DNA of 57,503 bases from Rhodospirillales bacterium. GTDB lineage: Bacteria > Pseudomonadota > Gammaproteobacteria > Burkholderiales > Burkholderiaceae_D. The translations under genes were made by a program, and so were the position numbers. Positions 1 through 7,751 of the stretch are shown piece after piece. The number at the start of each line of letters is the position of its first letter. Position 1 is the stretch's first letter. The notes below the pieces were generated by a model. That model had not been told where the DNA came from, searched no databases, and was given only the letters and a program-made list of their open reading frames with translations. Location: contig CAJCID010000316.1 in the NCBI GenBank assembly GCA_903970305.1, forward strand, positions 1 through 57,503, given 5' to 3'.

Positions 1-59
1 CCATGCAGTTGAAAAATCTGCTTCGACGTATCCATGCCCATGCGGCTAATCTTGTTCAC
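1..59 (-). CDS. IS110-family transposase, N-terminal fragment cut by the window edge
   Basis: Only the first 19 codons are present. Read from a GTG at 59-57 they give VNKISRMGMDTSKQIFQLHG, the usual opening of IS110-family transposases, where the first catalytic Asp of the DEDD domain lies in a G-x-D-x-[SA]-K-x-x-[FV]-Q-x-H-G motif. A strong ribosome-binding site, GAGGAGG, sits at 72-66, six bases before the GTG. IS110 enzymes recombine circular element DNA into short target sites and are guided by an element-encoded bridge RNA. The body of the gene and the other element end are outside the window, so intactness cannot be judged. The motif and ribosome site are seen; the family call rests on the N-terminus alone. 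Confidence 0.75.
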   Translation of the reverse strand, partial: MNKISRMGMDTSKQIFQLH

Positions 60-134
60 GGACGGCCTCCTCGTTTGAGATCTCCAACGACCTCAATCTG
101 GCACATCGATGCCGTCGGGGGCCGTCCACCCCAA
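60..134 (-). promoter_or_regulatory. Leader of the IS110-like transposase with hairpin over its ribosome-binding site
   Basis: On the minus strand this is the untranslated stretch just upstream of the transposase GTG. GGACGGCC (127-120) can pair with GGCCGTCC (67-60). The second arm covers the last two bases of the Shine-Dalgarno GAGGAGG and abuts the start codon, so folding could limit translation. In the IS110 subgroup the non-coding left end also encodes the bridge RNA, so such an RNA could lie here. That part is inference, and the element boundary was not identified. Confidence 0.35.
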
Positions 135-172
135 CAGGGCCACGTGACGAGACGCTCCATCACGTGGCCCTG
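135..172. repeat. Perfect 13-bp inverted repeat (hairpin or bidirectional terminator)
   Basis: CAGGGCCACGTGA at 135-147 is the exact reverse complement of TCACGTGGCCCTG at 160-172, with a 12-base loop. It lies between the transposase leader and a Rhizobiales-like intergenic repeat, downstream of the solute-binding protein gene on the minus strand. It could terminate that transcript, although no clear T-tract follows. It could also be part of a composite palindromic repeat. Confidence 0.6.
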
Positions 173-208
173 GATTGCTTCGTCGCTGCGCTCCTCGCAA
201 TGACGGAG
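170..208. repeat. Dispersed intergenic repeat, Rhizobiales type (copy 1)
   Basis: The segment contains CTGGATTGCTTCGTCGC and ends in CTCGCAATGACG. This combination is a very common intergenic palindromic repeat in Bradyrhizobium/Rhodopseudomonas-like genomes (known from experience, not searched). A second, more complete copy lies at 6878-6949. I saw no copy to the right of 11.9 kb, which agrees with the two-origin reading of the window. Confidence 0.6.
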
Positions 209-255
209 TAATCTGTCAAAGACCGCTCAGTCATAGCACCGGGCGATCCGCGCCG

Positions 256-1854
256 TCACTCGCCGATCGTGGTCAGGTCCTGGAACCAGCTCTGCGCCTG
301 GACGAACTGCTTGATCTTGGCCGACAGCGCGTGCGGGTTGACGTCGTGCACGACCCACAGGAGCAGCGCCTCGTCGACCATGATCGCGTGCAGCTGCGCC
401 ATCAGGGCGTCCTGGGCCGCCGGATCGAAGGTGTTGTGCGCCTGATCGATCAGCTGGTCGACCTTGGGATTGCTGTACCAGCCCCAGTTCACGCCGTTGG
501 GCGAGGTGTACTTGCTGTAGAGGAAGCGCACGAGGGCGTAGAACGGGTCGGACGTCACATAGGCGAGATTGATCGCGCTGATGCCCTGGTTCATGTCCGA
601 CTTGGCGCCGTTGCGCCAATGCGTGTAGAGCGTCTCGAGCTCGACCGTCTTGAAATCGATCTGGATGTTGATGTCGGCCAGGCTCTGCTGGATGAACTCG
701 TTCATCGGCAGGGACAGCATCTGCCCGGTGCCGCCGAGCGCGATTACGACGGTCGCCTTGAGGGGCTTGTCCTTCGAGTAGCCGGCCTCCGCCATCAGCT
801 TCTTGGCGGTCTCGGGATCGTACTTGATGTCGAAGCTCGGCTTGCCGAACCACGGGCTGCCCGGATCGACCTGACCCTTGGCCGGGGTCGCCAGGCCGTT
901 CATCAGCACCACGATGGCGTCGCGGTCGATCGCGAGATTGGCCGCCTTGCGCACCCGGACGTCGAGCCAGGGCGAGTCGGGCAACATGCTGAAATGATAG
1001 GGCCAGACATGCGGCGTGACGTTCTGCACGATCCGCATGCCGGTCTGCTTGAGCCGCGGCACGGCGTCCGGCGACGGCGTCTCGATCAGATCGACCTGGC
1101 CGCTGAGCAGCGCGTTGGTGCGCGACAGCGCCTCGGGGATCGGAATCAGGATGATGCGGTCGGCCTTGGGCAGCCGCGTCTTGTCCCAGTAATCGGCGTT
1201 GCGCACCAGCTCGGCGCGCTCGCGCGGCACCAGATGCTCGAGCTTGAACGGGCCGGTGCCCGAGGGCTCATAGCCGAACTTCTCCCAGTCGTGCCCGAGC
1301 TTGTCGAATTGCGCTGGGCTCGAGATCAGGAACCACGGTAGCTGGTAGGGGAACAGCGCATCGACCTGCTTGGTCGTGATCTCGACCGTGTAATCATCGA
1401 GCTTACGCCAGCTCGCGACCGAAGGGATGCGCGGACGCACCTGCGCGCTCTGCTTGGCGTCGTATTGCGGCGCCTTGTCGTTCAGCACCTTGTCGAGATT
1501 CCAGACCACCGCGTCGGCGGTGAAGTCCGACCCGTCGTGGAACTTGACGCCGCGCCGCAGGGCGAAGCGCCATTTGGTCTTGTCGGCCGGGTCGACCTTC
1601 CACTCGGTCGCAAGGCCCGGGATCAGCTTGCCCGGCCGATCGGCGATGTTCATCTCCCAGGCGATCAGCGGGTCGTAGATCGTGTGGCCGGTGAACTGAT
1701 AGGCGCCGGCGCCGCGATCGGGCTGGCCGGTGGTCAGCGGAATGTCCGCCATCGAGATGCCGTAGCGCACCACCGACTCAGCGCGCGCGCCGCTCGCGCA
1801 TAGCCCGATCGACGCCAACGCCGCAGCGACGCGCCAGAATTGTCCACGACGCAT
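256..1854 (-). CDS. ABC transporter extracytoplasmic solute-binding protein, family 5
   Basis: This 532-residue protein is of the SBP_bac_5 class, which captures oligopeptides, nickel or other small solutes outside the membrane and passes them to an ABC permease. I chose ATG 1854 because a GGGGG-rich ribosome site precedes it and a clear signal peptide begins there: an MRRGQFWR basic start, a hydrophobic core, and an Ala-rich cleavage region ending near GARAE. Family features include TGHTIYDPLI near residue 60, the GVKFHDG(S/T)xFTADAVVWNLD block near residue 115, and GTGPFKLE. An in-frame extension upstream to 2055 is basic, non-homologous-looking and overlaps the divergent gene. No permease or ATPase gene is adjacent, so the ligand cannot be inferred beyond the family. 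Divergent from the acyl-CoA dehydrogenase across about 190 bp. Confidence 0.88.
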   Translation of the reverse strand: MRRGQFWRVAAALASIGLCASGARAESVVRYGISMADIPLTTGQPDRGAGAYQFTGHTIYDPLIAWEMNIADRPGKLIPGLATEWKVDPADKTKWRFALRRGVKFHDGSDFTADAVVWNLDKVLNDKAPQYDAKQSAQVRPRIPSVASWRKLDDYTVEITTKQVDALFPYQLPWFLISSPAQFDKLGHDWEKFGYEPSGTGPFKLEHLVPRERAELVRNADYWDKTRLPKADRIILIPIPEALSRTNALLSGQVDLIETPSPDAVPRLKQTGMRIVQNVTPHVWPYHFSMLPDSPWLDVRVRKAANLAIDRDAIVVLMNGLATPAKGQVDPGSPWFGKPSFDIKYDPETAKKLMAEAGYSKDKPLKATVVIALGGTGQMLSLPMNEFIQQSLADINIQIDFKTVELETLYTHWRNGAKSDMNQGISAINLAYVTSDPFYALVRFLYSKYTSPNGVNWGWYSNPKVDQLIDQAHNTFDPAAQDALMAQLHAIMVDEALLLWVVHDVNPHALSAKIKQFVQAQSWFQDLTTIGE

Positions 1855-2047
1855 GACCCGATCCCCCTTCAAAAACTCGCGCGTCAACGGGCAAGACCCG
1901 TGCCAGCGATACGCGACGGCTGCCGCGTCGGACCGCCGGCGCTGCTCGAGCCATCGGCATCGAGCGGCACAGTAGGGTATTCGCCACGCAATCGCCGCGA
2001 TTTTTGATTTCCCGCGCCGCGCCCGCGGTGCTACTCCGATCTTCGCC

Positions 2048-3703
2048 ATGATCATCCAATCCGACCTGAGGATCGAACCCCTGCTGGCGACCTGCCGCCA
2101 AGGGCTCGCCGCCGCCCAGGCCTACGAGGCCGCGGCGCGACACTCGGTCGCGGCGCTGATCGCGCCCGCCGGCGAAATCCAGGCGGCGCGGCTCGACGAG
2201 CACCAGTTCGCCGCCCATGCTTTCGCCTGGACCGCGACCTATGTCGAGGCGCTGCGCCAGCTGCTCGCCTGGGCCGAGCGCGCCGATGCGGCCGGCCGGC
2301 TCGCCGAGCTCGATGGGCTGATCCTGCAGGCCGGCTTCGGCGAATATCTGGCGCAGCTCGCCAACGGCATCGCGCTGGCTCAGGGCGAGATCGCGCGGCC
2401 CGCCGATCTCGGGCTCGACGACGCGCCCCAATTGCGCGAGCCCGCTGCGTTGGCGCTGATCCGCCGCGGCAACAGCGCCGCCGTCCGCACGCGGATCGCC
2501 GCGCTGATGCGCGACGGCAATTTCGGCGATGCCGGACTCGACGACGACACGCTCGCCCTGATGCGCGATCAGTTCGAGCGCTTCAGCGCCGAGCGCGTCA
2601 CGCCGTTCGCCCAGGACTGGCACCGCGCCGACCGCCTGATCCCGATCGACGTGGTCGAGGAGCTCGGCGCGCTCGGCGTGTTCGGCCTGACCGTGCCGGA
2701 CGCGTTCGGCGGACTCGGGCTGGGCAAGATGGCGATGTGCGTCGTCACCGAGGCGCTGTCGCGCGGCTATATCGGCGTGGGCTCGCTCGGCACGCGCTCC
2801 GAGATCGCCGCCGAGCTGATCCGGCTCAACGGCACCGCGGCCCAAAAGCAAGCCTTCCTGCCGCGCATCGCCTCGGGCGAGATCCTGCCGACCGCGGTCT
2901 TCACCGAGCCCAACACCGGCTCGGATCTGGGCTCGCTGACGACGCGCGCGGTGCGTGCGGGCGATGTCTACAAGGTCTACGGCAACAAGACCTGGATCAC
3001 CCACGGCGCGCGCAGCGATCTGATGACCCTGCTCGTGCGCACCGAGCCGGCACCGGGCTATCGCGGGCTCAGCATGCTGCTCGCCGAGAAGCCGCGCGGC
3101 AGCGACGCGGTGCCGTTCCCCGCGCCGGGCATGAGCGGCGGCGAGATCAAGGTGCTCGGCTATCGCGGCATGAAGGAATACGAGATCGCGTTCGACGGTT
3201 TCACCGTGCCGGCCGAGAACCTGCTCGGCGGCGTGCCGGGCCAGGGCTTCAAGCAGCTGATGGCGACCTTCGAGTCGGCGCGCGTGCAAACCGCCGCGCG
3301 CGCCATCGGCGTCGCGCAATGCGCGCTCGAGCTTGGGCTAGCCTACGCCAACGAGCGCAAGCAGTTCGGCCGCGCGCTGTACGAATTCCCGCGCGTCTCC
3401 GGCAAGCTCGCCTGGATGGCGGTCGAGACCATGCTGGCACGCCAGCTCACCTATTTCGCGGCGCGCGAGAAGGATCAGGATCGGCGCTGCGACATCGAGG
3501 CCGGCATGGCCAAGCTGCTCGCCGCGCGCATCGCCTGGGCGAACGCCGACAACGCCCTGCAGATTCATGGCGGCAACGGCTATGCCGAGGAATATCCGAT
3601 CAGCCGCGTGCTGTGCGACGCGCGCATCCTGAACATCTTCGAGGGCGCCGCCGAGATCCAGGCGCAGGTGATCGCGCGCGGCCTGCTCTCGGGACGCAAC
3701 TGA
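2048..3703 (+). CDS. mcd: N-terminally extended acyl-CoA dehydrogenase, probably (2S)-methylsuccinyl-CoA dehydrogenase
   Basis: The protein has 551 residues. A standard flavin acyl-CoA dehydrogenase fold occupies about residues 175-551, behind a helical N-terminal extension of about 170 residues. The extension contains LDEHQFAAHAFAWTATYVE and FGEYLAQLANGIALAQGE, which I associate with methylsuccinyl-CoA dehydrogenase of the ethylmalonyl-CoA pathway. That enzyme oxidises (2S)-methylsuccinyl-CoA to mesaconyl-(C1)-CoA. Core motifs are intact: AVFTEPNTGSDLGS for FAD/substrate, ERKQFGRAL, IHGGNGYAEEYP, and the catalytic base E532 in IFEGAAEIQ. The crotonase gene starts 21 bp downstream and is likely co-transcribed. 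Possession of the dehydrogenase fold is certain; the substrate call rests on remembered family features and on a mesaconyl-CoA-transferase-like gene nearby. A long-chain or unrelated acyl substrate remains possible. Confidence 0.72.
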   Translation: MIIQSDLRIEPLLATCRQGLAAAQAYEAAARHSVAALIAPAGEIQAARLDEHQFAAHAFAWTATYVEALRQLLAWAERADAAGRLAELDGLILQAGFGEYLAQLANGIALAQGEIARPADLGLDDAPQLREPAALALIRRGNSAAVRTRIAALMRDGNFGDAGLDDDTLALMRDQFERFSAERVTPFAQDWHRADRLIPIDVVEELGALGVFGLTVPDAFGGLGLGKMAMCVVTEALSRGYIGVGSLGTRSEIAAELIRLNGTAAQKQAFLPRIASGEILPTAVFTEPNTGSDLGSLTTRAVRAGDVYKVYGNKTWITHGARSDLMTLLVRTEPAPGYRGLSMLLAEKPRGSDAVPFPAPGMSGGEIKVLGYRGMKEYEIAFDGFTVPAENLLGGVPGQGFKQLMATFESARVQTAARAIGVAQCALELGLAYANERKQFGRALYEFPRVSGKLAWMAVETMLARQLTYFAAREKDQDRRCDIEAGMAKLLAARIAWANADNALQIHGGNGYAEEYPISRVLCDARILNIFEGAAEIQAQVIARGLLSGRN

Positions 3704-3724
3704 CAATGCTCTTGGGGAGCCGCG

Positions 3725-4489
3725 ATGGCTGAGATTCTTCTGGTCGATCGGCCGGCCGAGCGCATCGCGCGCATCGCGCTGAACCGGCCCGAGCGGCGCA
3801 ACGCGCTCAACAACGAGCTCCGGCTCGCCTTCGTCGCTGCGGTCGAGGCGGCGCTCGCCGACGACGGCGTGCGGAGCCTGATCATCACCGGCGCCGGCGG
3901 GCATTTCTGCGGTGGCGGCGACCTCACCTCGATGCCCGAGACGACGCGCGACATGCGCGCCCGGCTGAAAGCCGGGCATCGCGCCGTCCGGCTGCTGCTC
4001 GGCAGCGAGAAGCCGGTGGTCGCCGCGGTCGAGGGCCACGCGGCCGGCGCCGGCGCCTCGATCGCGCTGCTCGCCGACCTGATCGTGATGGGCCGCTCGG
4101 CGCAGATCTCGATCCCGTTCTTCAAGGTCGGGCTGGTGCCCGACTGGGGCATGCTCCACACCCTGCCGCGGCGCATCGGCGCGGCGCGCGCGCGCCAGGC
4201 GATCCTGCTCGCGCGCAGCTACGGCAGCGAGGAGGCGCTCGAGATCGGGCTGGCCGACCGCGTGGTCGACGACGACGAGGTGCCGGCGGCCGCGCTCGAG
4301 CAGGCGCAGATGCTGGCGGCGCTGCCGCCGCACGCCTTCGGCATCCTGAAACAGCAGCTGGCCGCGGCGCCGGCGCCGCTCGACACGGTGCTGGAGATGG
4401 AGGCGCTGGCCCAGTCGATCTGCATCACCGGGGAGGAGTTCGCCGAGGGCGCCGCGGCCTTCAAGGCCAAGCGCAAGCCGGTTTTCTGA
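3725..4489 (+). CDS. Crotonase-fold enoyl-CoA isomerase (PaaG-like, lacks hydratase glutamates)
   Basis: This 254-residue crotonase-superfamily protein opens with the typical IALNRPERRNALN segment and carries the oxyanion-hole block HFCGGGDL. The two Glu residues of true hydratases are missing. The first position is Ser112 in AGASIALLADL and the second is Phe132 in SIPFFKVGLVPDWG. An Asp (D140) is present in the GLVPD segment, as in PaaG-type isomerases, where a single Asp shifts the double bond. The C-terminus, EGAAAFKAKRKPVF, is the normal crotonase ending. It is expected to act in the cytoplasm on an unsaturated acyl-CoA, probably one handled by the upstream dehydrogenase. The substrate is not evident. 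Confidence 0.8.
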   Translation: MAEILLVDRPAERIARIALNRPERRNALNNELRLAFVAAVEAALADDGVRSLIITGAGGHFCGGGDLTSMPETTRDMRARLKAGHRAVRLLLGSEKPVVAAVEGHAAGAGASIALLADLIVMGRSAQISIPFFKVGLVPDWGMLHTLPRRIGAARARQAILLARSYGSEEALEIGLADRVVDDDEVPAAALEQAQMLAALPPHAFGILKQQLAAAPAPLDTVLEMEALAQSICITGEEFAEGAAAFKAKRKPVF

Positions 4490-5734
4490 AGGCAAGCTTA
4501 AGCAGAACCTCACAAAGCCTCACAAAACCGGGCGTTTTCCGACGCGACGGAACGCCGCAAGCCGCAAGTTATCCACAGGGCTCGGGAGGGCCGACGCGGG
4601 CCTCCAAGCGCGACCTCCGATGGGGACCCCGTCGACACCGCCATCGGTCGGTATTTCGACGGCGCCTCGAGCAACCGATCGACGCGATTCCGTGAGCCCG
4701 CCGCGGCAAATGATGCGGCGCAAAAGCGGCACCACTTCGGCCCGCACGGTGGCTACGTTGCGGGATTTCTGCCGTGCCGTCGCGCGGAACGGTCCGAAGC
4801 GCGGCCGCGCAGCACCGATTCCGCCATGCAAGTCTCGACAATTCGACGAAATTGCGGCGACGGATCGCCACGGCGCGCAGGCGCGTGCCGACAGCTCAGC
4901 GCGACGCGGTTGCGTCGGCGCGTGGCCGCCGCACGGCACACCGGCACGGCTGCGCATCGTGGCCGCGCGGCCGTGCGCGTGCCGCCGCCGCCGCGCTTGC
5001 CGTCGACGCGCGGTGATCGCGTCACGAGCCCGATCGCCGTCGGCGGTGTACGCCACACTTCGGCCCACCCCGCGCGATATCCAAGTTAGGACTGTGGCAG
5101 TGCTGTTTCTGGCAGGCGCGCCAGGAATTCCGGCACGCGCTCACGCCGATCGCGCCTTCGCCGCGCCCGCGTGTCGGGCGGCCCGACGCGTCGCGCCGAA
5201 GGTTGAGGCTCGCGCTTTTATCGTCATAGCGCCGGCACAGTCGCATCGGACGACCCGACAATGAAGCCGCCACCGAACTGCCCCGCACGTTCGACGACTC
5301 CGCGCAATTCCGGCGAGACGCAGCGGCGAAGCCGACACCGTCGGCCCGACTCGGCGCGCCGTCCGGCGCGCTGCCGCGCCCGATCGACCGACCGCGCGCG
5401 CTGGAAGCAGCCCGCGCTGCCGGCATCGCCGCGCGCCGTGTCTCAACGCGGGCCGTTCGGCCTCGCCCCTCGCCCAACGCCGATCGAGTGTGTACGGCAT
5501 CACCCGCCGAGCGCCCCCCACGGCGCCGCGCGACGGGCCACGGTGCCCACATGGCCCGGTGCCGCCGCGCCATCGGGGCGATCGAATGCGGGGGCGGCGC
5601 GCGCCTGCCGATCGGCGCGACTATCCACAAGGATTTCCACGGCGGCCCGCCCTGGGAGCCTTACGGTTCGGCAATCGTTCCCTTCCCAATCCAGAACAAA
5701 AACGGATCGCCCGGGGGCCGCGCCCGGCAGGCGG
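4490..5734. other. 1.24-kb gene-free GC-rich region with DnaA-box-like sites
   Basis: No credible gene is visible. The reading frames that cross the region are Arg/Ala-rich, lack recognisable domains or ribosome sites, and overlap each other on both strands. A perfect DnaA-box sequence, TTATCCACA, is at 4569-4577 and a one-mismatch copy, CTATCCACA, is at 5621-5629. A GC-rich palindromic patch (CTGGCAGGCGCGCCAG) lies near 5108-5123. There is no AT-rich unwinding-like block, no iteron array and no rep or par gene. It may be a decayed gene or regulatory DNA. A role in replication is only a possibility. Confidence 0.5.
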
Positions 5735-6823
5735 TCAGGGTGTCGACGCGCGGGTGAATTTCTGGATCCGTTTTCCGGTGTCGACCTCGCCGGTATAGAT
5801 GTTCCACTGGGAGTCGATCGCGATCTGGTGGACCCAGTGGAATTGGCCGGCATTGCGGCCATTATGACCGAATGCGCCGAGCACCTCGCCGGTTCGGCGA
5901 TCGAGGATGCGGACCTCGTTGTTGGTGCCGTCGAGGCTGAAGAGCAGCGAACGCGTCGCATCGGGCGCCATGGCGAGATCCCAGGTCGAGCCGGCGCGCA
6001 GCGTATTGCGCTCGTAGAACCACTCGCCGACGAAGCTGCCGTCCTTGTGGAAGATCTGGATGCGGTCGTTGACCCGGTCGCAGACATAGACCAGCCCGTC
6101 GGGCGCGATCTGGACGCAATGCACCGGATTGCCGAACTGCGACGACGGCGGCGCCTTTGGATCATAGGCGCCGACTTTCTCGTCGGTCGGCCGCTTGCCG
6201 TAGGCGCCCCAGTGACGCTTGTACGCGCCGGTCTCGCTGTCGAACACGATGACGCGATGATTGGCGTAGCCGTCGGCGACGTAGATCTCGTTGGCGGGCT
6301 CGTCGAGCCAGATATTGGCCGGCCGGCCCATATGCGTGGTGTCGTTGCTGTCGGGCTCGCCCGGATGGCCGATCTGCTTCACGAACTTTCCGTCATGGGT
6401 GAATTTGAGGATCTGGCCGTCCTTCGGCCCGTTGCCGGCGACCCACACGAAGCCCTTGCTGTCGACGAAGATGCCGTGCTCGACCTCGGGCCAGTCGTAG
6501 CCTGCGCCCGGCCCGCCCCAGGCCTGGATCAGATTGCCCGCCTGATCGAACTCCATGACGGACGGCGCGGGCGCGCAGCATTTCGACTCGGGAGGATTGA
6601 GCGTCGCGCCCTTCTCGTCGGAGGTCAGCGTGCGCGGCCGCTGATTGACCCAGATATGGTCCTGCCGATCGACGGTCATGCCGCCGATCTGACCCATGAT
6701 CCAACTGTTCGGCAGCTGCTTCGGCCACGTGGCATCGACGACATAGTGCGGCACCTCGTCCGCCCGCGCGCCTCCCGAGCCCAGCGCAATGACGGCGACG
6801 ACGGCAGCGATCAGGCGGCGCAT
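5735..6823 (-). CDS. Secreted NHL-repeat / six-bladed beta-propeller protein
   Basis: The protein has 362 residues from ATG 6823, preceded by GGGAGAG. A frame extension to 6949 merely translates the intergenic repeat. A signal peptide (MRRLIAAVVAVIALGSGGARA) leads to the periplasm. The mature part is built of NHL-like blades with repeated G-x-V-x-V-x-D patterns: GKFVKQIGHPG, NEIYVADGYANHRVIVFD, GLVYVCDRVNDRIQIF and GQFHWVHQIAID. The family resembles peptidyl-alpha-hydroxyglycine alpha-amidating lyase and SMP-30-like propellers, but catalytic assignment is not possible by eye. A CC pair (ESKCCAPAPS) in the first third is unusual. The gene is transcribed away from the hydratase operon. Function unknown; the propeller fold is well supported. 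Confidence 0.75.
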   Translation of the reverse strand: MRRLIAAVVAVIALGSGGARADEVPHYVVDATWPKQLPNSWIMGQIGGMTVDRQDHIWVNQRPRTLTSDEKGATLNPPESKCCAPAPSVMEFDQAGNLIQAWGGPGAGYDWPEVEHGIFVDSKGFVWVAGNGPKDGQILKFTHDGKFVKQIGHPGEPDSNDTTHMGRPANIWLDEPANEIYVADGYANHRVIVFDSETGAYKRHWGAYGKRPTDEKVGAYDPKAPPSSQFGNPVHCVQIAPDGLVYVCDRVNDRIQIFHKDGSFVGEWFYERNTLRAGSTWDLAMAPDATRSLLFSLDGTNNEVRILDRRTGEVLGAFGHNGRNAGQFHWVHQIAIDSQWNIYTGEVDTGKRIQKFTRASTP

Positions 6824-6877
6824 GCTTCTCTCCCGGATGAATTTCGCCGAGCATAGCCCACCGCGCCCGCTTAACAA

Positions 6878-6949
6878 CGTCATTGCGACGAGCAATCGAG
6901 GGCAGTCGTCACGCCGCCCTGGATTGCTTCGCTTCGCGCGCAATGACAC
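6878..6949. repeat. Dispersed palindromic intergenic repeat, Rhizobiales type (copy 2)
   Basis: An imperfect inverted repeat. GTCATTGCG (6879-6887) matches CGCAATGAC (6939-6947), and between them are GAGCAATCGAGGGC and the related CCCTGGATTGCTTCG. The second half resembles the copy at 170-208. It sits between the propeller gene and the hydratase operon. Its translation gives the RAKRSNP string that often appears as a spurious N-terminal extension in Bradyrhizobium-like annotations. Confidence 0.65.
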
Positions 6950-6980
6950 GATGAGGCGTCAGTCTGTCGCGGAGAGGACG

Positions 6981-7751
6981 ATGGCCGAGGTTCTGCTGGA
7001 GCGTCCGAGCGAGCATGTCGCGCTCGTCAGGCTCAACCGACCGGAAGCACGCAACGCGCTCAACATGGCGACCCGCCGGCTGCTGGCGGAGCATGTCGGC
7101 GCGCTCGGCCGCGACGGCGACGTGCGCGCGATCGTGATCACGGGCGACGCCCAAGCCTTCGCCGCCGGCGCCGACATCACCGAGATGGCCGAGGCGACGC
7201 CGATCGACATGATGCTGCGCAACGTCCAGCAATTCTGGGATCCGATCGCCGGCTGCCCGAAGCCCCTGATCGCCGCGGTCAACGGTTTCGCGCTCGGCGG
7301 CGGCTGCGAGCTCGCCATGCATTGCGACATCATCGTCGCCGGTACGGGCGCCAAGTTCGGCCTGCCCGAGGTGCGCATCGGCATCATGCCGGGCGCCGGG
7401 GGCACCCAGCGCCTGACCCGCGCGGTGGGAAAATTCCAGGCGATGCGCATGGTGCTGACCGGCGCGATGGTATCCGGCGAGGAGGCGCTGCGCATCGGCC
7501 TGGCGAGCGAGCTGGTGCCCGACGACGAGGTGCTGCCGACCGCGCTCAAGCTGGCCGCCCAGATCGCCACCTTGCCGCCGCTATCGGTGATGTCGATCAA
7601 GGAGGTCGTGCTGGCCGGCCAGGACGCCGCGCTCGACACCGCCATGCTGCTCGAGCGCAAGGCCATGCACTTGCTGTTCGACTCGCAGGACCGCAAGGAA
7701 GGCATGGCGGCGTTCCTGGGCAAGCGCAAGCCGCAGTTCGAGGGCAGGTGA
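6981..7751 (+). CDS. Enoyl-CoA hydratase (crotonase family)
   Basis: A 256-residue hydratase. ATG 6981 follows GGAGAGG at 6971-6977; the upstream frame extension is repeat sequence. Both catalytic glutamates are present, E110 in FALGGGCELAMHCD and E130 in FGLPEVRIGIMPGAGGTQRL, so syn-addition of water across a 2-enoyl-CoA is expected. The C-terminus, GMAAFLGKRKPQFEGR, is typical. Its TGA overlaps the ATG of the 3-hydroxyacyl-CoA dehydrogenase (TGATG at 7749-7753), implying translational coupling and consecutive steps of a beta-oxidation-like sequence. It resembles PaaF-type hydratases, but chain specificity cannot be read from sequence. Confidence 0.9.
   Translation: MAEVLLERPSEHVALVRLNRPEARNALNMATRRLLAEHVGALGRDGDVRAIVITGDAQAFAAGADITEMAEATPIDMMLRNVQQFWDPIAGCPKPLIAAVNGFALGGGCELAMHCDIIVAGTGAKFGLPEVRIGIMPGAGGTQRLTRAVGKFQAMRMVLTGAMVSGEEALRIGLASELVPDDEVLPTALKLAAQIATLPPLSVMSIKEVVLAGQDAALDTAMLLERKAMHLLFDSQDRKEGMAAFLGKRKPQFEGR

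Noticed and set aside
1778-3319. A 513-codon minus-strand frame opposite the acyl-CoA dehydrogenase
   Set aside because: It lacks domains and conflicts with the intact dehydrogenase and the signal-peptide start of the solute-binding protein.
4620-5264. A 214-codon frame in the gene-free region
   Set aside because: Arg/Ala/Ser-rich low-complexity translation without start signals or family resemblance; overlapping frames look equally random.
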